NCBI GenBank assembly: GCA_902520725.1
Contig: CABYPB010000004.1
Span: 1 to 64,000 of the forward strand
Direction of reading: 5' to 3'
DNA: 64,000 bases
Source of the DNA: an uncultured SAR86 cluster bacterium
GTDB lineage: Bacteria > Pseudomonadota > Gammaproteobacteria > Magnimaribacterales > D2472
Shown piece by piece: positions 10,351-19,947 of the stretch. The notes below the pieces were generated by a model. It saw only the letters and a list, made by a program, of their open reading frames with translations, did not search any database and was not told the origin of the DNA. Made by a program: the position numbers and the translations under genes. Position 1 is the stretch's first letter. Each line of letters begins with the position of its first letter.

Positions 10351-11121
10351 ATGAAAATATCAATAAAATCGAATGATGAAATTGTAAAAATGAGGATTGC
10401 AGGAAAGCTTGCTGCTGAAGTTCTCGAAATGATTACGCCTCATGTCGTTCCAGGAATATCTACTGGTGAGCTTGATAATCTGTGCTACGAGCATATTGTT
10501 AATTATCAAAATGCCATTCCTGCGAATGTAGGATACAGGGGCTATGAAAAAACAATTTGTTCAAGTTTAAATCAAGTAATTTGTCATGGTATTCCAAGTA
10601 ATGAAAGAATTCTAAAAGATGGAGATATTCTAAATATTGATGTGACGGTAATTAAAGATGGTTGGCATGGCGATACATCGAAAATGTTTTTAGTTGGTAA
10701 ATGTGCTCCACATAATGAAAGATTAGTGAGGGTAACTCAAGAATGTTTATATGAAGGTATTAATGTTGTTAAGCCAGGTGCCTTCTTAGGAGATATTGGT
10801 AATGCTATTCAAAAACATGCCACAAAAAATTACTACAGCGTAGTTGAAGATTACTGCGGGCATGGTATTGGGACTGTTTATCATGAAGAACCTCAAATAC
10901 TGCATTACGGAAGATCTGGAACAGGCATTCAACTAAAAGAGGGAATGTGCTTCACAATAGAGCCAATGATCAATCAAGGTACAAAATATTGTAAAACCCT
11001 TAAGGATGGATGGACGGTTGAAACAAAAGATGGTCGTAATTCCGCACAGTGGGAACATACCATTGTTGTTACTGATCAAGGGCATGAGATTCTTACAAAA
11101 AGAAATAATGAATTTGAATAA
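10351..11121 (+). CDS. map: Methionine aminopeptidase, type I
   Basis: Map removes the initiator methionine from nascent proteins. The 256-aa length is typical of bacterial type Ia enzymes. Metal ligands are visible in the order of the family: DVTVIKDGWHGDTSKMF (two Asp), GHGIGTVYHEEP (His and Glu) and the C-terminal EPMI and QWEHTI glutamates. In E. coli map is divergent from rpsB; here it leads a plus-strand group with glnD, dapD and dapE, and rpsB lies 35 kb away. The 154-base gap to carA must hold divergent promoters, but no strong -35/-10 pair stands out. Confidence 0.97.
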   Translation: MKISIKSNDEIVKMRIAGKLAAEVLEMITPHVVPGISTGELDNLCYEHIVNYQNAIPANVGYRGYEKTICSSLNQVICHGIPSNERILKDGDILNIDVTVIKDGWHGDTSKMFLVGKCAPHNERLVRVTQECLYEGINVVKPGAFLGDIGNAIQKHATKNYYSVVEDYCGHGIGTVYHEEPQILHYGRSGTGIQLKEGMCFTIEPMINQGTKYCKTLKDGWTVETKDGRNSAQWEHTIVVTDQGHEILTKRNNEFE

Positions 11122-13621
11122 AGACATAGCTTCGCTTTCTAAAAATTACTTAAAAAACTTTCCAGAAACATATAAAAATTCTTCAAAAGTAAATAGTTAC
11201 CTTAAAAAACATTCAGAGAACATTGAAAAAAATATTAAGGATAAGTTTTTAGAGCTAAGCCTTGATAATAATTTTGCGATTTATGCCAATGGAGGTTTTG
11301 GTAGACAAGAAATGTTCCCTAATTCTGATATTGATCTTTCAATAATAGATTTTGGTCAGGCTAAGAATTTTAATGATTTAGAAAATTTTATTTCTTTCAT
11401 GTGGGATCAAGGTTATAAGGTTGGTCATTCTGTAAGATCAATAAGTGACATTAAAAATATATCAAAAAAAGATCTTAAGGAATTCACATCTTACTTAACT
11501 AGAAGACCCATCATCTCAAATCAAGATATTGATAAAAGGATTACAAAAATACTTTCGAGATTATGGACTCGAAATGATTTTTATAATCAAAAACTTATAG
11601 AGCAACAACAACGACATATTCAATTCCATTCAACTGCATATAATCTTGAGCCTGATTTAAAAGAATCCCCAGGAACTATGAGAGATTTTCATACAGCTTT
11701 GTGGATACTTCAGCATTGTTATGGTCTAAATTCGTTAAATGCTATCGAAAAAGCTAATGTTATGAGCAATGAGTTTGAAAAAACTATTAAAGCATATAAT
11801 TTTATTAAATCACTGAGATTTGCAACCAACATTACAACTCAAAAAAGTAGACTAAATTTCGAAGCACAGATTGAAGTATCAAAATATGCAAAATTAAATA
11901 ATACAAGCTCCAAAAGTTTAGTAGAAATAATGATGAAAAAGTATTATGAAAGCGCGTCCATACTATCTTATTTTAATGAAATTATTTTTGAAAAATATGT
12001 TGAAAAACCCCGAAGCATTTTTTCAAGAAAAGTATATGGAATATATAGAAATAAAAATAAAATTGGAATTCAAAATGTTGACTTAAAACATAATAAAAAT
12101 CTTATTTTTGAGATATTTATAGAAATTGGTAAAAGCAAGGAAATAACTCTTATCAATACAGAAACCAAATCTTTAATGAAATCAAATATCGGCTTGATTG
12201 ATGATAGTTTTAGACAAAATTCTATTTATTCTGAGCAATTCTTACATATATTAAAGTCAAAATATAACCTCTCGTCCATCCTAAAGACAATGAAAACTTT
12301 GGGGGTATTGCAGGCATATATCCCTGAATTTGCAGAAGTAGTTGGACAGATGCAATTTGATTTATTTCATGTTTATACGGTTGATGAACATACCTTTAAG
12401 GTCGTCAGAAATATGAGACAAATGAAATTATATGAACAAAAGGGTTTTGAGCTTGAACATGAATTAATCAATAAAATTCCTAAAATAGAGATTCTATATA
12501 TAGCAGGAATTTTTCATGATCTTGGAAAAGGTAAAGGAGGAGACCACTCTGAAATAGGCGCAAAGACTAGTTTAAATTTTGCAAAAAGGCTTGGTATGTC
12601 TTCTATTGATGCAAATTTAATATCATGGTTAGTTAAGAAACATTTAATTATGTCCTCTATATCTCAAAAAAAAGACATTAGCGAACATGAAACTATAAAT
12701 GAATTCATTAAACATGTGGAACAAGATGAAAAATTAGATTACTTGTATCTTCTTACAATCAATGACATTAGAGCAACAAATCCAGCTCTATGGAATGGAT
12801 GGAAGCATCAACTTCTAAAAGATTTATATATTTTATCTAGATCAAAGATAAATCAGCAGCCTATAATGGCCTCCTCTAAGATAGCTTTGGAACGAAAAAA
12901 CAATGTGTTCACTAAATTTAAAAAGGATGAGCGTAATATCTTAGAAAAATATTTTGTAAATCTTGATGATAGTTTTTTTAATAAAAATGATACGGAATCA
13001 CTTAATTGGCAATCAAGTCTTATTATCAAAAATCAAAATAAAAATATAATAGTTGGTTGTAAGGGTATTTTTGAGAACTTAATTAAAATATTTATTAAGG
13101 TTGAAAACTCAAAGGGTCTTTTTTATAAATTTACGAAAGTCCTAGAGCGATCAGGCTTGGAAGTAATTGATGCTAATATTTTTTCTTCTATAGATAATAC
13201 TATTGCAGCGAATACCTTTATTACCAAATTTTCTCATCATGATCGAATATTAAATAAATCTGAACTTAAAGAATTAAAGAAAAGAATTGAAAAAAACTTT
13301 TTAAATTTTAATGAAATTAAAGACAACAAAAATAGAATAACTAACAAAAAAAATAATTTTGAAAAAGTTATCAACATTACACATTCAATTAATAAGGATA
13401 AAAAAAGAAACTTAATTACAATTGAAACCTCAGACAGCTTTGGGTTGCTTTCGAAGATAGCTAGAGTATTTTTTGAGAATGATGTTTCTATTTTTTCGGC
13501 AAGAATTAACACTCTAGGAGATAGAGTCGAAGATACATTTGAAATTGAAAACTTTGAACACTCATTAGTTGAAGATAAGAAAATAAAAAATATTGTAGCT
13601 GCTCTTGAAAAAGTGGTATAA
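11108..13621 (+). CDS. glnD: Bifunctional PII uridylyltransferase/uridylyl-removing enzyme
   Basis: GlnD senses glutamine and uridylylates or deuridylylates PII proteins to control nitrogen assimilation. The ATG at 11108 (MNLNKDIASL) is preferred; a longer frame starting at 11006 would lie almost wholly inside map. This gives 837 aa and a 14-base overlap with map. Domains in order: nucleotidyltransferase with GGFGRQEMFPNSDIDLS, a PII-uridylyltransferase helical domain, an HD domain with FHDLGKGKGGDHSEIG, and two C-terminal ACT domains, the last beginning DSFGLLSKIARVF. All key residues appear intact. Confidence 0.95.
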   Translation: MNLNKDIASLSKNYLKNFPETYKNSSKVNSYLKKHSENIEKNIKDKFLELSLDNNFAIYANGGFGRQEMFPNSDIDLSIIDFGQAKNFNDLENFISFMWDQGYKVGHSVRSISDIKNISKKDLKEFTSYLTRRPIISNQDIDKRITKILSRLWTRNDFYNQKLIEQQQRHIQFHSTAYNLEPDLKESPGTMRDFHTALWILQHCYGLNSLNAIEKANVMSNEFEKTIKAYNFIKSLRFATNITTQKSRLNFEAQIEVSKYAKLNNTSSKSLVEIMMKKYYESASILSYFNEIIFEKYVEKPRSIFSRKVYGIYRNKNKIGIQNVDLKHNKNLIFEIFIEIGKSKEITLINTETKSLMKSNIGLIDDSFRQNSIYSEQFLHILKSKYNLSSILKTMKTLGVLQAYIPEFAEVVGQMQFDLFHVYTVDEHTFKVVRNMRQMKLYEQKGFELEHELINKIPKIEILYIAGIFHDLGKGKGGDHSEIGAKTSLNFAKRLGMSSIDANLISWLVKKHLIMSSISQKKDISEHETINEFIKHVEQDEKLDYLYLLTINDIRATNPALWNGWKHQLLKDLYILSRSKINQQPIMASSKIALERKNNVFTKFKKDERNILEKYFVNLDDSFFNKNDTESLNWQSSLIIKNQNKNIIVGCKGIFENLIKIFIKVENSKGLFYKFTKVLERSGLEVIDANIFSSIDNTIAANTFITKFSHHDRILNKSELKELKKRIEKNFLNFNEIKDNKNRITNKKNNFEKVINITHSINKDKKRNLITIETSDSFGLLSKIARVFFENDVSIFSARINTLGDRVEDTFEIENFEHSLVEDKKIKNIVAALEKVV

Positions 13622-13649
13622 ATCAAATCTATTAAAATATAATTTTATA

Positions 13650-14558
13650 ATGAAAATTCAATCCAAAGGAATTGCTAATAAGTCTTTAAAGGGTGAGCTG
13701 CTTGATGTTTATTTTCCAATTATTGAATTTGGTGAAAAAAAAGTAGCTTCTGGCTCGGTAGAAATAAAAAATAACCTTCAACAAATAATCGAAGTTGATT
13801 GGACCGAGAAGGATTTAAATAGGCCAATTGAAAACCTTTCAGATGCATATTTGAAGTTGCATTTGTTGTCAAATAAGTTTGTATTACCAAATTCTATAAA
13901 TTTAGATGGGTTATTTTCTAATCTTCCAAATGTTGTATGGACTAATTATGGTCCTATTTCTGTTAATGAAATCGAAAATAAGCTGCATGAATCCAAAATT
14001 AATAAAAATAATTTATATGTGAGATCTTTAGATAAGTTCCCCTGTCTCACTGATTATATTATTCCTAAAAATGTAAGAATTGCCGATACTAGCAGAGTAA
14101 GGCTTGGAGCATATCTTAGTGAAGGCACGACAATAATGCATGAAGGTTTTGTTAATTTTAATGCAGGAACTCTTGGGCCTGCGATGATTGAAGGAAGAAT
14201 CTCAGCAGGAGTAACAGTTGGCAAAAACTCTGATATTGGAGGCGGTGCAAGCACAATGGGGACACTGTCAGGTGGAAATGATACAAAAATATCTATTGGA
14301 GAGAATTCTCTTTTAGGAGCAAATGCTGGAATAGGAATTTCTATTGGAGATAATTGCACAGTTGAGGCAGGTTTATATATTACATCTGGGACAAAAATAA
14401 CAGTGCTGGATGGTACTGAATCTAAATTGGTCAAAGCATCTGAAATTTCAGGCATTTCAGGTATGTTGTTTTTTAGAGACTCATCAACTGGAAAGGTAAT
14501 AATGAAACCAAATAATAAAATTTCAGATCTAAATAAAGAATTACATAACAATGATTGA
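13650..14558 (+). CDS. dapD: 2,3,4,5-tetrahydropyridine-2,6-dicarboxylate N-succinyltransferase
   Basis: DapD succinylates tetrahydrodipicolinate in lysine and meso-diaminopimelate synthesis. The start at ATG 13650 (MKIQSKGIANKS) follows the glnD stop by 28 bases; the frame also extends upstream into glnD without family similarity. The 302-aa protein has an N-terminal domain (about 1-135) and a left-handed beta helix of hexapeptide repeats (about 140-265), with GGGAST and LGANAGIGI turns. It resembles the longer Pseudomonas-type DapD rather than the 274-aa E. coli enzyme. It overlaps dapE by 8 bases. Confidence 0.9.
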   Translation: MKIQSKGIANKSLKGELLDVYFPIIEFGEKKVASGSVEIKNNLQQIIEVDWTEKDLNRPIENLSDAYLKLHLLSNKFVLPNSINLDGLFSNLPNVVWTNYGPISVNEIENKLHESKINKNNLYVRSLDKFPCLTDYIIPKNVRIADTSRVRLGAYLSEGTTIMHEGFVNFNAGTLGPAMIEGRISAGVTVGKNSDIGGGASTMGTLSGGNDTKISIGENSLLGANAGIGISIGDNCTVEAGLYITSGTKITVLDGTESKLVKASEISGISGMLFFRDSSTGKVIMKPNNKISDLNKELHNND

Positions 14559-15678
14559 GCTTCTTCAAAATTTACTAAAAATAAAATCTATATCGCCAAA
14601 TGATATGGGTTGCTTTGATCTAATTGAAAAAGAATTAATAGAAATTGGTTTTAATTGTGAAAGAATTAATTATCTTAATGTAGAAAATTTATATGCAACT
14701 ACTGGAAATTCAGGAAAGTTGTTTTGTTTCTTAGGTCATACTGATGTTGTGCCAACTGGACCAGAAGAAAAATGGAAATATCCGCCCTTCTCTGCCACGA
14801 TTGATGGAGATATTTTATATGGAAGAGGTACAGCAGATATGAAAGCATCTGTTGCAGCTTTTATTGAATCTGCAAAAGAATTTATTAATTCTTCTGAGAA
14901 ACTTAACTTTAATTTAGGAATCTTGATTACATCTAATGAGGAAGGAACTTCTAAAGATGGTTTCATAGACAAAATTATAGAGGATATGATAAAAAATGAT
15001 GAAATCATTGATTTCTGTTTAGTCGGTGAACCAACATCAAGTGAAAAGGTTGCTGATTGTGTGAGAGTTGGAAGAAGAGGATCTCTTGGAGGGAACCTAA
15101 AAATATATGGCAAACAAGGTCATGTTGCTTATCCAGAAAAGGTTATAAATCCAATCCTTTTGTCAGGTGATTTGATTTCAAAATTAAATAATAAAATTTG
15201 GGACAATGGTAATAATGCTTTTGATCCAACAAGTTTCCAAATTTCTAACATTAGTTCTGGTACTGGAGCCCATAACGTTGTTCCAGGAGAACTTGAACTA
15301 ACATTTAATTTTAGATTTTCAACTGAATCTAGCGAGAAAAGTCTCAAGAAAGAATTTGAATCTATGTTAAAAGAGCTTAAGTTAAATTATGATTTAGTTT
15401 GGGATTTAAATGGAAATCCCTACTACACAAAAGATAATTTCTTCAAAGACATTGTTGCGAATTCAATTAAAGAAATTACTGGTTATACCCCAGAACAAAA
15501 TGCAAAAGGTGGAACATCTGATGGTCGCTTTGTTGCAAAAATGAATACAGAAATTGTTGAATTAGGTCCTGTAAATCAATCAATTCATCAAATTGATGAA
15601 CATGTAAAAATTAGTGAGTTATGGACTCTCAAAAATATATACACAAAAATACTAAAAAATCTTAATCAAGCTTTTTAG
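14551..15678 (+). CDS. dapE: Succinyl-diaminopimelate desuccinylase
   Basis: DapE hydrolyses N-succinyl-L,L-diaminopimelate, the step after DapD/DapC. The 375-aa M20 metallopeptidase shows GHTDVVPTG with the first metal His and the YGRGTADMKAS motif with the bridging Asp. TSNEEGTSKDG carries the catalytic Glu pair. GEPTS, GGTSDGRF and the C-terminal ELGPVNQSIHQIDEHV motif complete the metal sites. Its start overlaps dapD by 8 bases, so the two consecutive pathway steps are translationally coupled. Its last 17 bases overlap a small antisense ORF. Confidence 0.96.
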   Translation: MIELLQNLLKIKSISPNDMGCFDLIEKELIEIGFNCERINYLNVENLYATTGNSGKLFCFLGHTDVVPTGPEEKWKYPPFSATIDGDILYGRGTADMKASVAAFIESAKEFINSSEKLNFNLGILITSNEEGTSKDGFIDKIIEDMIKNDEIIDFCLVGEPTSSEKVADCVRVGRRGSLGGNLKIYGKQGHVAYPEKVINPILLSGDLISKLNNKIWDNGNNAFDPTSFQISNISSGTGAHNVVPGELELTFNFRFSTESSEKSLKKEFESMLKELKLNYDLVWDLNGNPYYTKDNFFKDIVANSIKEITGYTPEQNAKGGTSDGRFVAKMNTEIVELGPVNQSIHQIDEHVKISELWTLKNIYTKILKNLNQAF

Positions 15679-15784
15679 ACTTATCTTTTCTATTATATTT
15701 AGTTTTATCCCTATGAGTTTTTGGTTTATGGAATTTATCCATATTTTTTTTGACTGGGTCTTTTTTTCCTTTAACTTGCGCCAT
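15662..15784 (-). CDS. Small basic protein of 40 residues, function unknown
   Basis: An open frame from ATG (15782-15784) to TAA (15662-15664) encodes 40 residues, about half of them Lys, Arg or His, with a KKDPVKKNMDKFHKPKTHRD core and no hydrophobic segment. It starts inside the last codons of the peptide transporter gene (14-base overlap, different frame), a spacing typical of translational coupling, and its end overlaps dapE antisense by 17 bases. The composition suggests a nucleic-acid or ribosome-associated protein. Short lysine-rich proteins with an NPV-K-M-KF-type core occur in other gammaproteobacteria, but I cannot name a family with confidence. Confidence 0.6.
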   Translation of the reverse strand: MAQVKGKKDPVKKNMDKFHKPKTHRDKTKYNRKDKSKKLD

Positions 15785-17246
15785 GCATTAATTTTTTAAG
15801 TATTGGGGTAAGAATGGCTAATAATAATCCGCATCCAATAGCGATTAAACCAACGTCCAAATAAACATCCATAAAAGCTTGTTTTTGAATTAATGAGAAT
15901 GTTCCATCACCGACATCAGCTCCTTCACTTGCAGTAGCTCGAGCAATAAGGCCTGCTACGTAGTTTCCAGCAGCAGAAGCACAAAACCACATACCCATCA
16001 TCATCCCAACGATTCTTTGTGGAGATAATTTTGTAACTGAAGAAAGGCCTACAGGTGATAAACATAGTTCACCAATAGTATGAAGTAAGTATATTAATAT
16101 AATCCATATCACGCCTGTTTGAATTCCTGATGATGTGCCCATTCCGTATACAAGAGCTAGAAATCCTAAGCCAACAAAAATAATGCCTATTGAAAATTTT
16201 AATGGAGTAGATGGCTCCATGCCTCTTTTAGCTAAAGCAATCCAAAGCAATGCAAAGAAAGGTGCCAAAGTGAAAATAAATCCAGCATTCAAGGATTGAA
16301 ACATTGATGCTGGAACTGCCCAGCCAAAAATAGATCTATCAACTCCCCTGTCAGTAAGAATATTTAAAGATGATCCTGCTTGTTCAAAGAGAGCCCAAAA
16401 TATTAATGAAAAAAGAATCAAGATACCAACAACTATTAATCTATCTCGCTCCTCTGGAGAACACTTAAATAATGCATATATTAACCATATAGCTATGCAA
16501 ATTGCTCCAAAACCACCTAAAAGAGTACCTACAACCTCTTGGTTCTGAACAAGAAACCATGATCCTAAAACCATTAAAATACCAGAAATATATGCCCAGT
16601 TCTCATATGATATCCCCATGCTTATTTCTTTATATTTATCTGAAGGAGGCTCAGCCAGTCCTTGCAAATATTTTTGGCCCCATATAAATATGATCAAGCC
16701 CAACAACATTCCAATGCCTGCAGCTCCAAATCCATATGCCCAGCCATAAGTCTCACCAAGATATCCACAAAGTAATGAAGCACTAAAAGCACCAATATTT
16801 ATGCCCATATAAAAAATTGTGAATCCAGAATCTCTTCTTGGATCACCTTCTTCATACAGTGAGCCTACCATTGTAGATATATTTGGTTTTAAAAAACCAA
16901 CCCCAGAAACAATAAGAGCCAAAGATAAATAAAAAATTTGTTGATTGCTTTCAATTGCCATCCCGGTATGCCCTAGAACTAAAAGAATTGCTCCATAGGT
17001 TACTGCTTTTTTGGACCCTAAAATTTGATCAGCGAGCATGCCTCCAAAAACAGGCATAATATAAACTAATGAAGTGTAGGCACCATAAATTAAATAGCTT
17101 GTGGCATCCGAAAATTCCCAATGCTTTGTTAAATATAATATTAAGAGCGCTCTCATTCCATAATAAGAAAATCTTTCCCACATTTCTGTGGCAAAACAAA
17201 CAAATAAACCTTTTGGGTGTCCTAAAAAATCAGAAGTTGTATTCAT
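15771..17246 (-). CDS. Proton-dependent oligopeptide transporter (POT/PTR family)
   Basis: An inner-membrane major-facilitator protein that takes up di- and tripeptides with protons. The 491-aa sequence has the POT signature EMWERFSYYGMRALL near residue 22 (the ExxERFxYYG proton-coupling motif). A second family motif, GVGFLKPNISTMVGSLYEEGD, lies near residue 115, and about 12-14 hydrophobic segments follow. It resembles the DtpA/DtpD type. It stands alone, divergent from the RDD gene, and its 3' end overlaps a small basic ORF. The exact substrate cannot be read from sequence. Confidence 0.92.
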   Translation of the reverse strand: MNTTSDFLGHPKGLFVCFATEMWERFSYYGMRALLILYLTKHWEFSDATSYLIYGAYTSLVYIMPVFGGMLADQILGSKKAVTYGAILLVLGHTGMAIESNQQIFYLSLALIVSGVGFLKPNISTMVGSLYEEGDPRRDSGFTIFYMGINIGAFSASLLCGYLGETYGWAYGFGAAGIGMLLGLIIFIWGQKYLQGLAEPPSDKYKEISMGISYENWAYISGILMVLGSWFLVQNQEVVGTLLGGFGAICIAIWLIYALFKCSPEERDRLIVVGILILFSLIFWALFEQAGSSLNILTDRGVDRSIFGWAVPASMFQSLNAGFIFTLAPFFALLWIALAKRGMEPSTPLKFSIGIIFVGLGFLALVYGMGTSSGIQTGVIWIILIYLLHTIGELCLSPVGLSSVTKLSPQRIVGMMMGMWFCASAAGNYVAGLIARATASEGADVGDGTFSLIQKQAFMDVYLDVGLIAIGCGLLLAILTPILKKLMHGAS

Positions 17247-17285
17247 AGTAATTTATTTTATTTGATAATTTAGTACTATACCAAA

Positions 17286-17696
17286 ATGAATAACAAATCA
17301 TATATCGTATTTCCACTAAAAAGGATTGCGTCAACTATCTATGATTTATTCCTTCTTCTTGGCGTCTGGTTCGTTGTGGGTTCACTAGCCGTCTGGATTA
17401 ACGGCGGTATCGTTGAAAACAAGTGGGTTGGACCAATGTTAGTTTTATTTAGTACGTGGATTTTCTATGGTTATTTCTGGATTAATGGAGGAAAAACTTT
17501 AGGTATGGCGGTATGGAATTTTGAGATATACAGCATTGAGAATCAGCCAATTAATATTAAGCAAGTATCAATAAGATACTTTCTAAATTTATTAACGTTT
17601 CTTCTTGCCGGAATACCATTGCTTTACATGTATTTTTCTAAGAATAACCTTTCAATTAGTGATTATTTTTCAAAAACATCCTATAGGAAGATTTAG
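17286..17696 (+). CDS. RDD family membrane protein
   Basis: A 136-aa protein with three or four hydrophobic segments. The family name comes from an Arg and two Asp; here FPLKRIASTIYDLFLLLGVW carries the Arg and the first Asp. The later WINGGKTLGMAVWNFEIYS and ISIRYFLNL-type segments (ISDYF near the end) are typical of RDD proteins. Function is unknown for most members; transport or stress roles have been proposed. Its stop overlaps the lptG stop by 4 bases, convergently. Confidence 0.8.
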   Translation: MNNKSYIVFPLKRIASTIYDLFLLLGVWFVVGSLAVWINGGIVENKWVGPMLVLFSTWIFYGYFWINGGKTLGMAVWNFEIYSIENQPINIKQVSIRYFLNLLTFLLAGIPLLYMYFSKNNLSISDYFSKTSYRKI

Positions 17697-18742
17697 ATAT
17701 TTTGATAGGACTTGAAACTTAAAACTATTATCAAAATTGATGGGATCAACACTCCTATGAGAACAGGAAATCCATATGAAATAAATATTCCTATAGATAA
17801 ATCTTGGAATATCTTATAAATAAAGGCTCCCAAGACAGAAATCACAATCCTTTCACCAACATTTGAATCTCTTAGTGAAGTAAATATTAACGATCCAAAA
17901 AACAAAATTAATACCATTATTGATATTGGTTTAAAGATCGAAGTGAATAAAGCTTTATCTAGATGTGCTTTAAATAAAACATCCTCTTTTAATGTACTTT
18001 CTGTAAATAGCTGACGAAATGAATTAATATTTTTAAGACTTAAATGATTAATCTTTTTAAGAGAAATTTTCGACTGTATTGGAATTTTAAAATTTACTTC
18101 ATTATTTTGGACAAAATCATCAATGAAAATTTTATATGATGCATCCTCGTTTAAAAATATTTTATTTCCAGATATTTTTGCTGTACTCGATGTTGCTGAA
18201 AAGATCATTTGATTACCTTTAGTTTGAATAAGTCTCACTTTATAAAGTTTATTATCAATGATGTCATCAAAGCTTAAATATGAATCTCCTGATCTAATCC
18301 AATTAAAGCTTTTATCACTAGAGGTAATTTGTTCAGATAAAAGATTCTTATTTGCTTGAGCATTTAAGTATGTTTTCTTAAAAAGAATTTCATCAAAAAG
18401 TATCAATGAAAAAGCTAAAAAAATTGCCCCGATTGAACTTACTAAGATTATTTTAAAAGGTGATGCTCCAGCTGTTCTAAGAACGTTTAAGTTACCCTCT
18501 TGATGAGATAGGCCAAGTGCTATCATTACACCAAGTAAGCAAGCTCCCTCTATAAAATCAATCAAATTGTGTGGCATTGAAAGCAGTCCATATATAAAGA
18601 TTTTAGAGATACTTAGTTGAGTTGAGATATTTTCAAGTTCTGATATAAAATTGAAAACTGAATCAAGTAATCCAAAAAAAATTAAAATAAAGAATGAGAA
18701 ATATAAAGATCTTTTAATTAAATACGAATAAAATATTCTCAT
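17693..18742 (-). CDS. lptG: Lipopolysaccharide export permease LptG
   Basis: LptG pairs with LptF in the LptB2FG ABC transporter that extracts LPS from the inner membrane. The start is the ATG at 18740-18742, which overlaps the lptF stop as TAATG; a TTG five codons upstream is less likely. The 349-aa protein has the YjgP/YjgQ architecture. Three N-terminal membrane segments (about 12-30, 55-80, 95-120) precede a periplasmic beta-jellyroll region (about 135-245), and three more segments follow. Order pepA/lptF-lptG is widely conserved. Confidence 0.92.
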   Translation of the reverse strand: MRIFYSYLIKRSLYFSFFILIFFGLLDSVFNFISELENISTQLSISKIFIYGLLSMPHNLIDFIEGACLLGVMIALGLSHQEGNLNVLRTAGASPFKIILVSSIGAIFLAFSLILFDEILFKKTYLNAQANKNLLSEQITSSDKSFNWIRSGDSYLSFDDIIDNKLYKVRLIQTKGNQMIFSATSSTAKISGNKIFLNEDASYKIFIDDFVQNNEVNFKIPIQSKISLKKINHLSLKNINSFRQLFTESTLKEDVLFKAHLDKALFTSIFKPISIMVLILFFGSLIFTSLRDSNVGERIVISVLGAFIYKIFQDLSIGIFISYGFPVLIGVLIPSILIIVLSFKSYQNI

Positions 18743-19932
18743 TATTTGATAATCCAAAAAAATATTAAAGTAACAACGATCACTAATCCAATTTTTACAA
18801 AATTACTTTTCTTGATGATAGTTGCTAGTTTAGAGGTTTTGTTAAAATTTGATTTAAAAATACTAAAAAGACCAAGACATACAAAAATAGAATGGACATA
18901 CCATACATAGTTTTGTGTATTAACTGAATTTTCTTCGAATGACTCTCTAGCTAAAATTAATAAACTTAGATACAAGATATAAATAAATACTGCTGGCAGC
19001 AACACAGATAACCTTCCCTGCCTTGGTTCAACCTTAGCAAATTGAACGCCTAAAATAAGAAGAGTAAAAATTGTTAAGGGTATTGAAACATTCCATTGCA
19101 TTGCAGATCTAGAAGATTGTGAAGAGTAGTCAAATAATTTCGAGAGAGATAATCCAGATAATTGATTTCTACTCTTTTTTAAGGGCATCTTTAACTCACC
19201 AAATTCAGAAATAATATTAGGGCTAGAATCAAATATATTTTGGTAAATAGACCCATCTTCAAAATCCAATTGAATTGATGTGTTCGAGCTTTTTATACTT
19301 AGCTTATCTGCAAGTACAATTGATGATAAATCTTTATCTTTAAGAAAAATAACTGCATTTTCTAGAGAATTTCCATTCTTATCTTGAGCATATATAAATC
19401 CATCGCTTTCCATGAATGGAAGTATATTCTTTGGTTTAATTGATTCGATTTGCTCATCAATAGTATCAATAGAAATTAATTCTTTTGAAAGTTCTTTTGT
19501 ATAGGGTGCTACAAATAGGCTCAAAGATAATGTAATTAAAAAAAAGATTGTTGATTGAGGTATCAAATATTTTATAAGATCATTTTGCGACAAACCTCCA
19601 GAAAGATATCCATAAATTTCTCTGTCAGCGTAAAGTCTACTTATTGTAATAACTACGCCTAGAAAAAAAGATAGTGGTATGAGAAGTGTTATAAAATCAG
19701 GAAATCGTAATGCTATGATCTTATAAATTAAATTTGGTTCTAGCATGCCCTGTGATGCTTGTTCAAAATAACCAACAAATCTTGAACCAACCACTAAAAA
19801 GAAGAAGATTAAAAAAATTCCAAGTGTTGATTTAAGAACTTCGACATTCAAGCTTTTTGAAAGAATATTTCTTTTATCTATGCCTTGTGAACTATGATGC
19901 ATTACAATATTTATCTTATCAGTAAATACCAT
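18742..19932 (-). CDS. lptF: Lipopolysaccharide export permease LptF
   Basis: Partner of LptG in the LPS export ABC transporter. The 396-aa frame shows the YjgP/YjgQ fold: membrane segments near residues 35-55, 70-90 and 105-130, a periplasmic region (about 140-275) and three C-terminal segments. FPDFITLLIPLSFFLGVVIT is a characteristic early motif. The first ATG (19932) gives about 20 residues more than E. coli LptF; an internal ATG at 19902 is a reasonable alternative. It diverges from pepA with only 15 bases between the two first codons. Confidence 0.92.
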   Translation of the reverse strand: MVFTDKINIVMHHSSQGIDKRNILSKSLNVEVLKSTLGIFLIFFFLVVGSRFVGYFEQASQGMLEPNLIYKIIALRFPDFITLLIPLSFFLGVVITISRLYADREIYGYLSGGLSQNDLIKYLIPQSTIFFLITLSLSLFVAPYTKELSKELISIDTIDEQIESIKPKNILPFMESDGFIYAQDKNGNSLENAVIFLKDKDLSSIVLADKLSIKSSNTSIQLDFEDGSIYQNIFDSSPNIISEFGELKMPLKKSRNQLSGLSLSKLFDYSSQSSRSAMQWNVSIPLTIFTLLILGVQFAKVEPRQGRLSVLLPAVFIYILYLSLLILARESFEENSVNTQNYVWYVHSIFVCLGLFSIFKSNFNKTSKLATIIKKSNFVKIGLVIVVTLIFFWIIK

Positions 19933-19947
19933 AACAGGAGAACTTAA

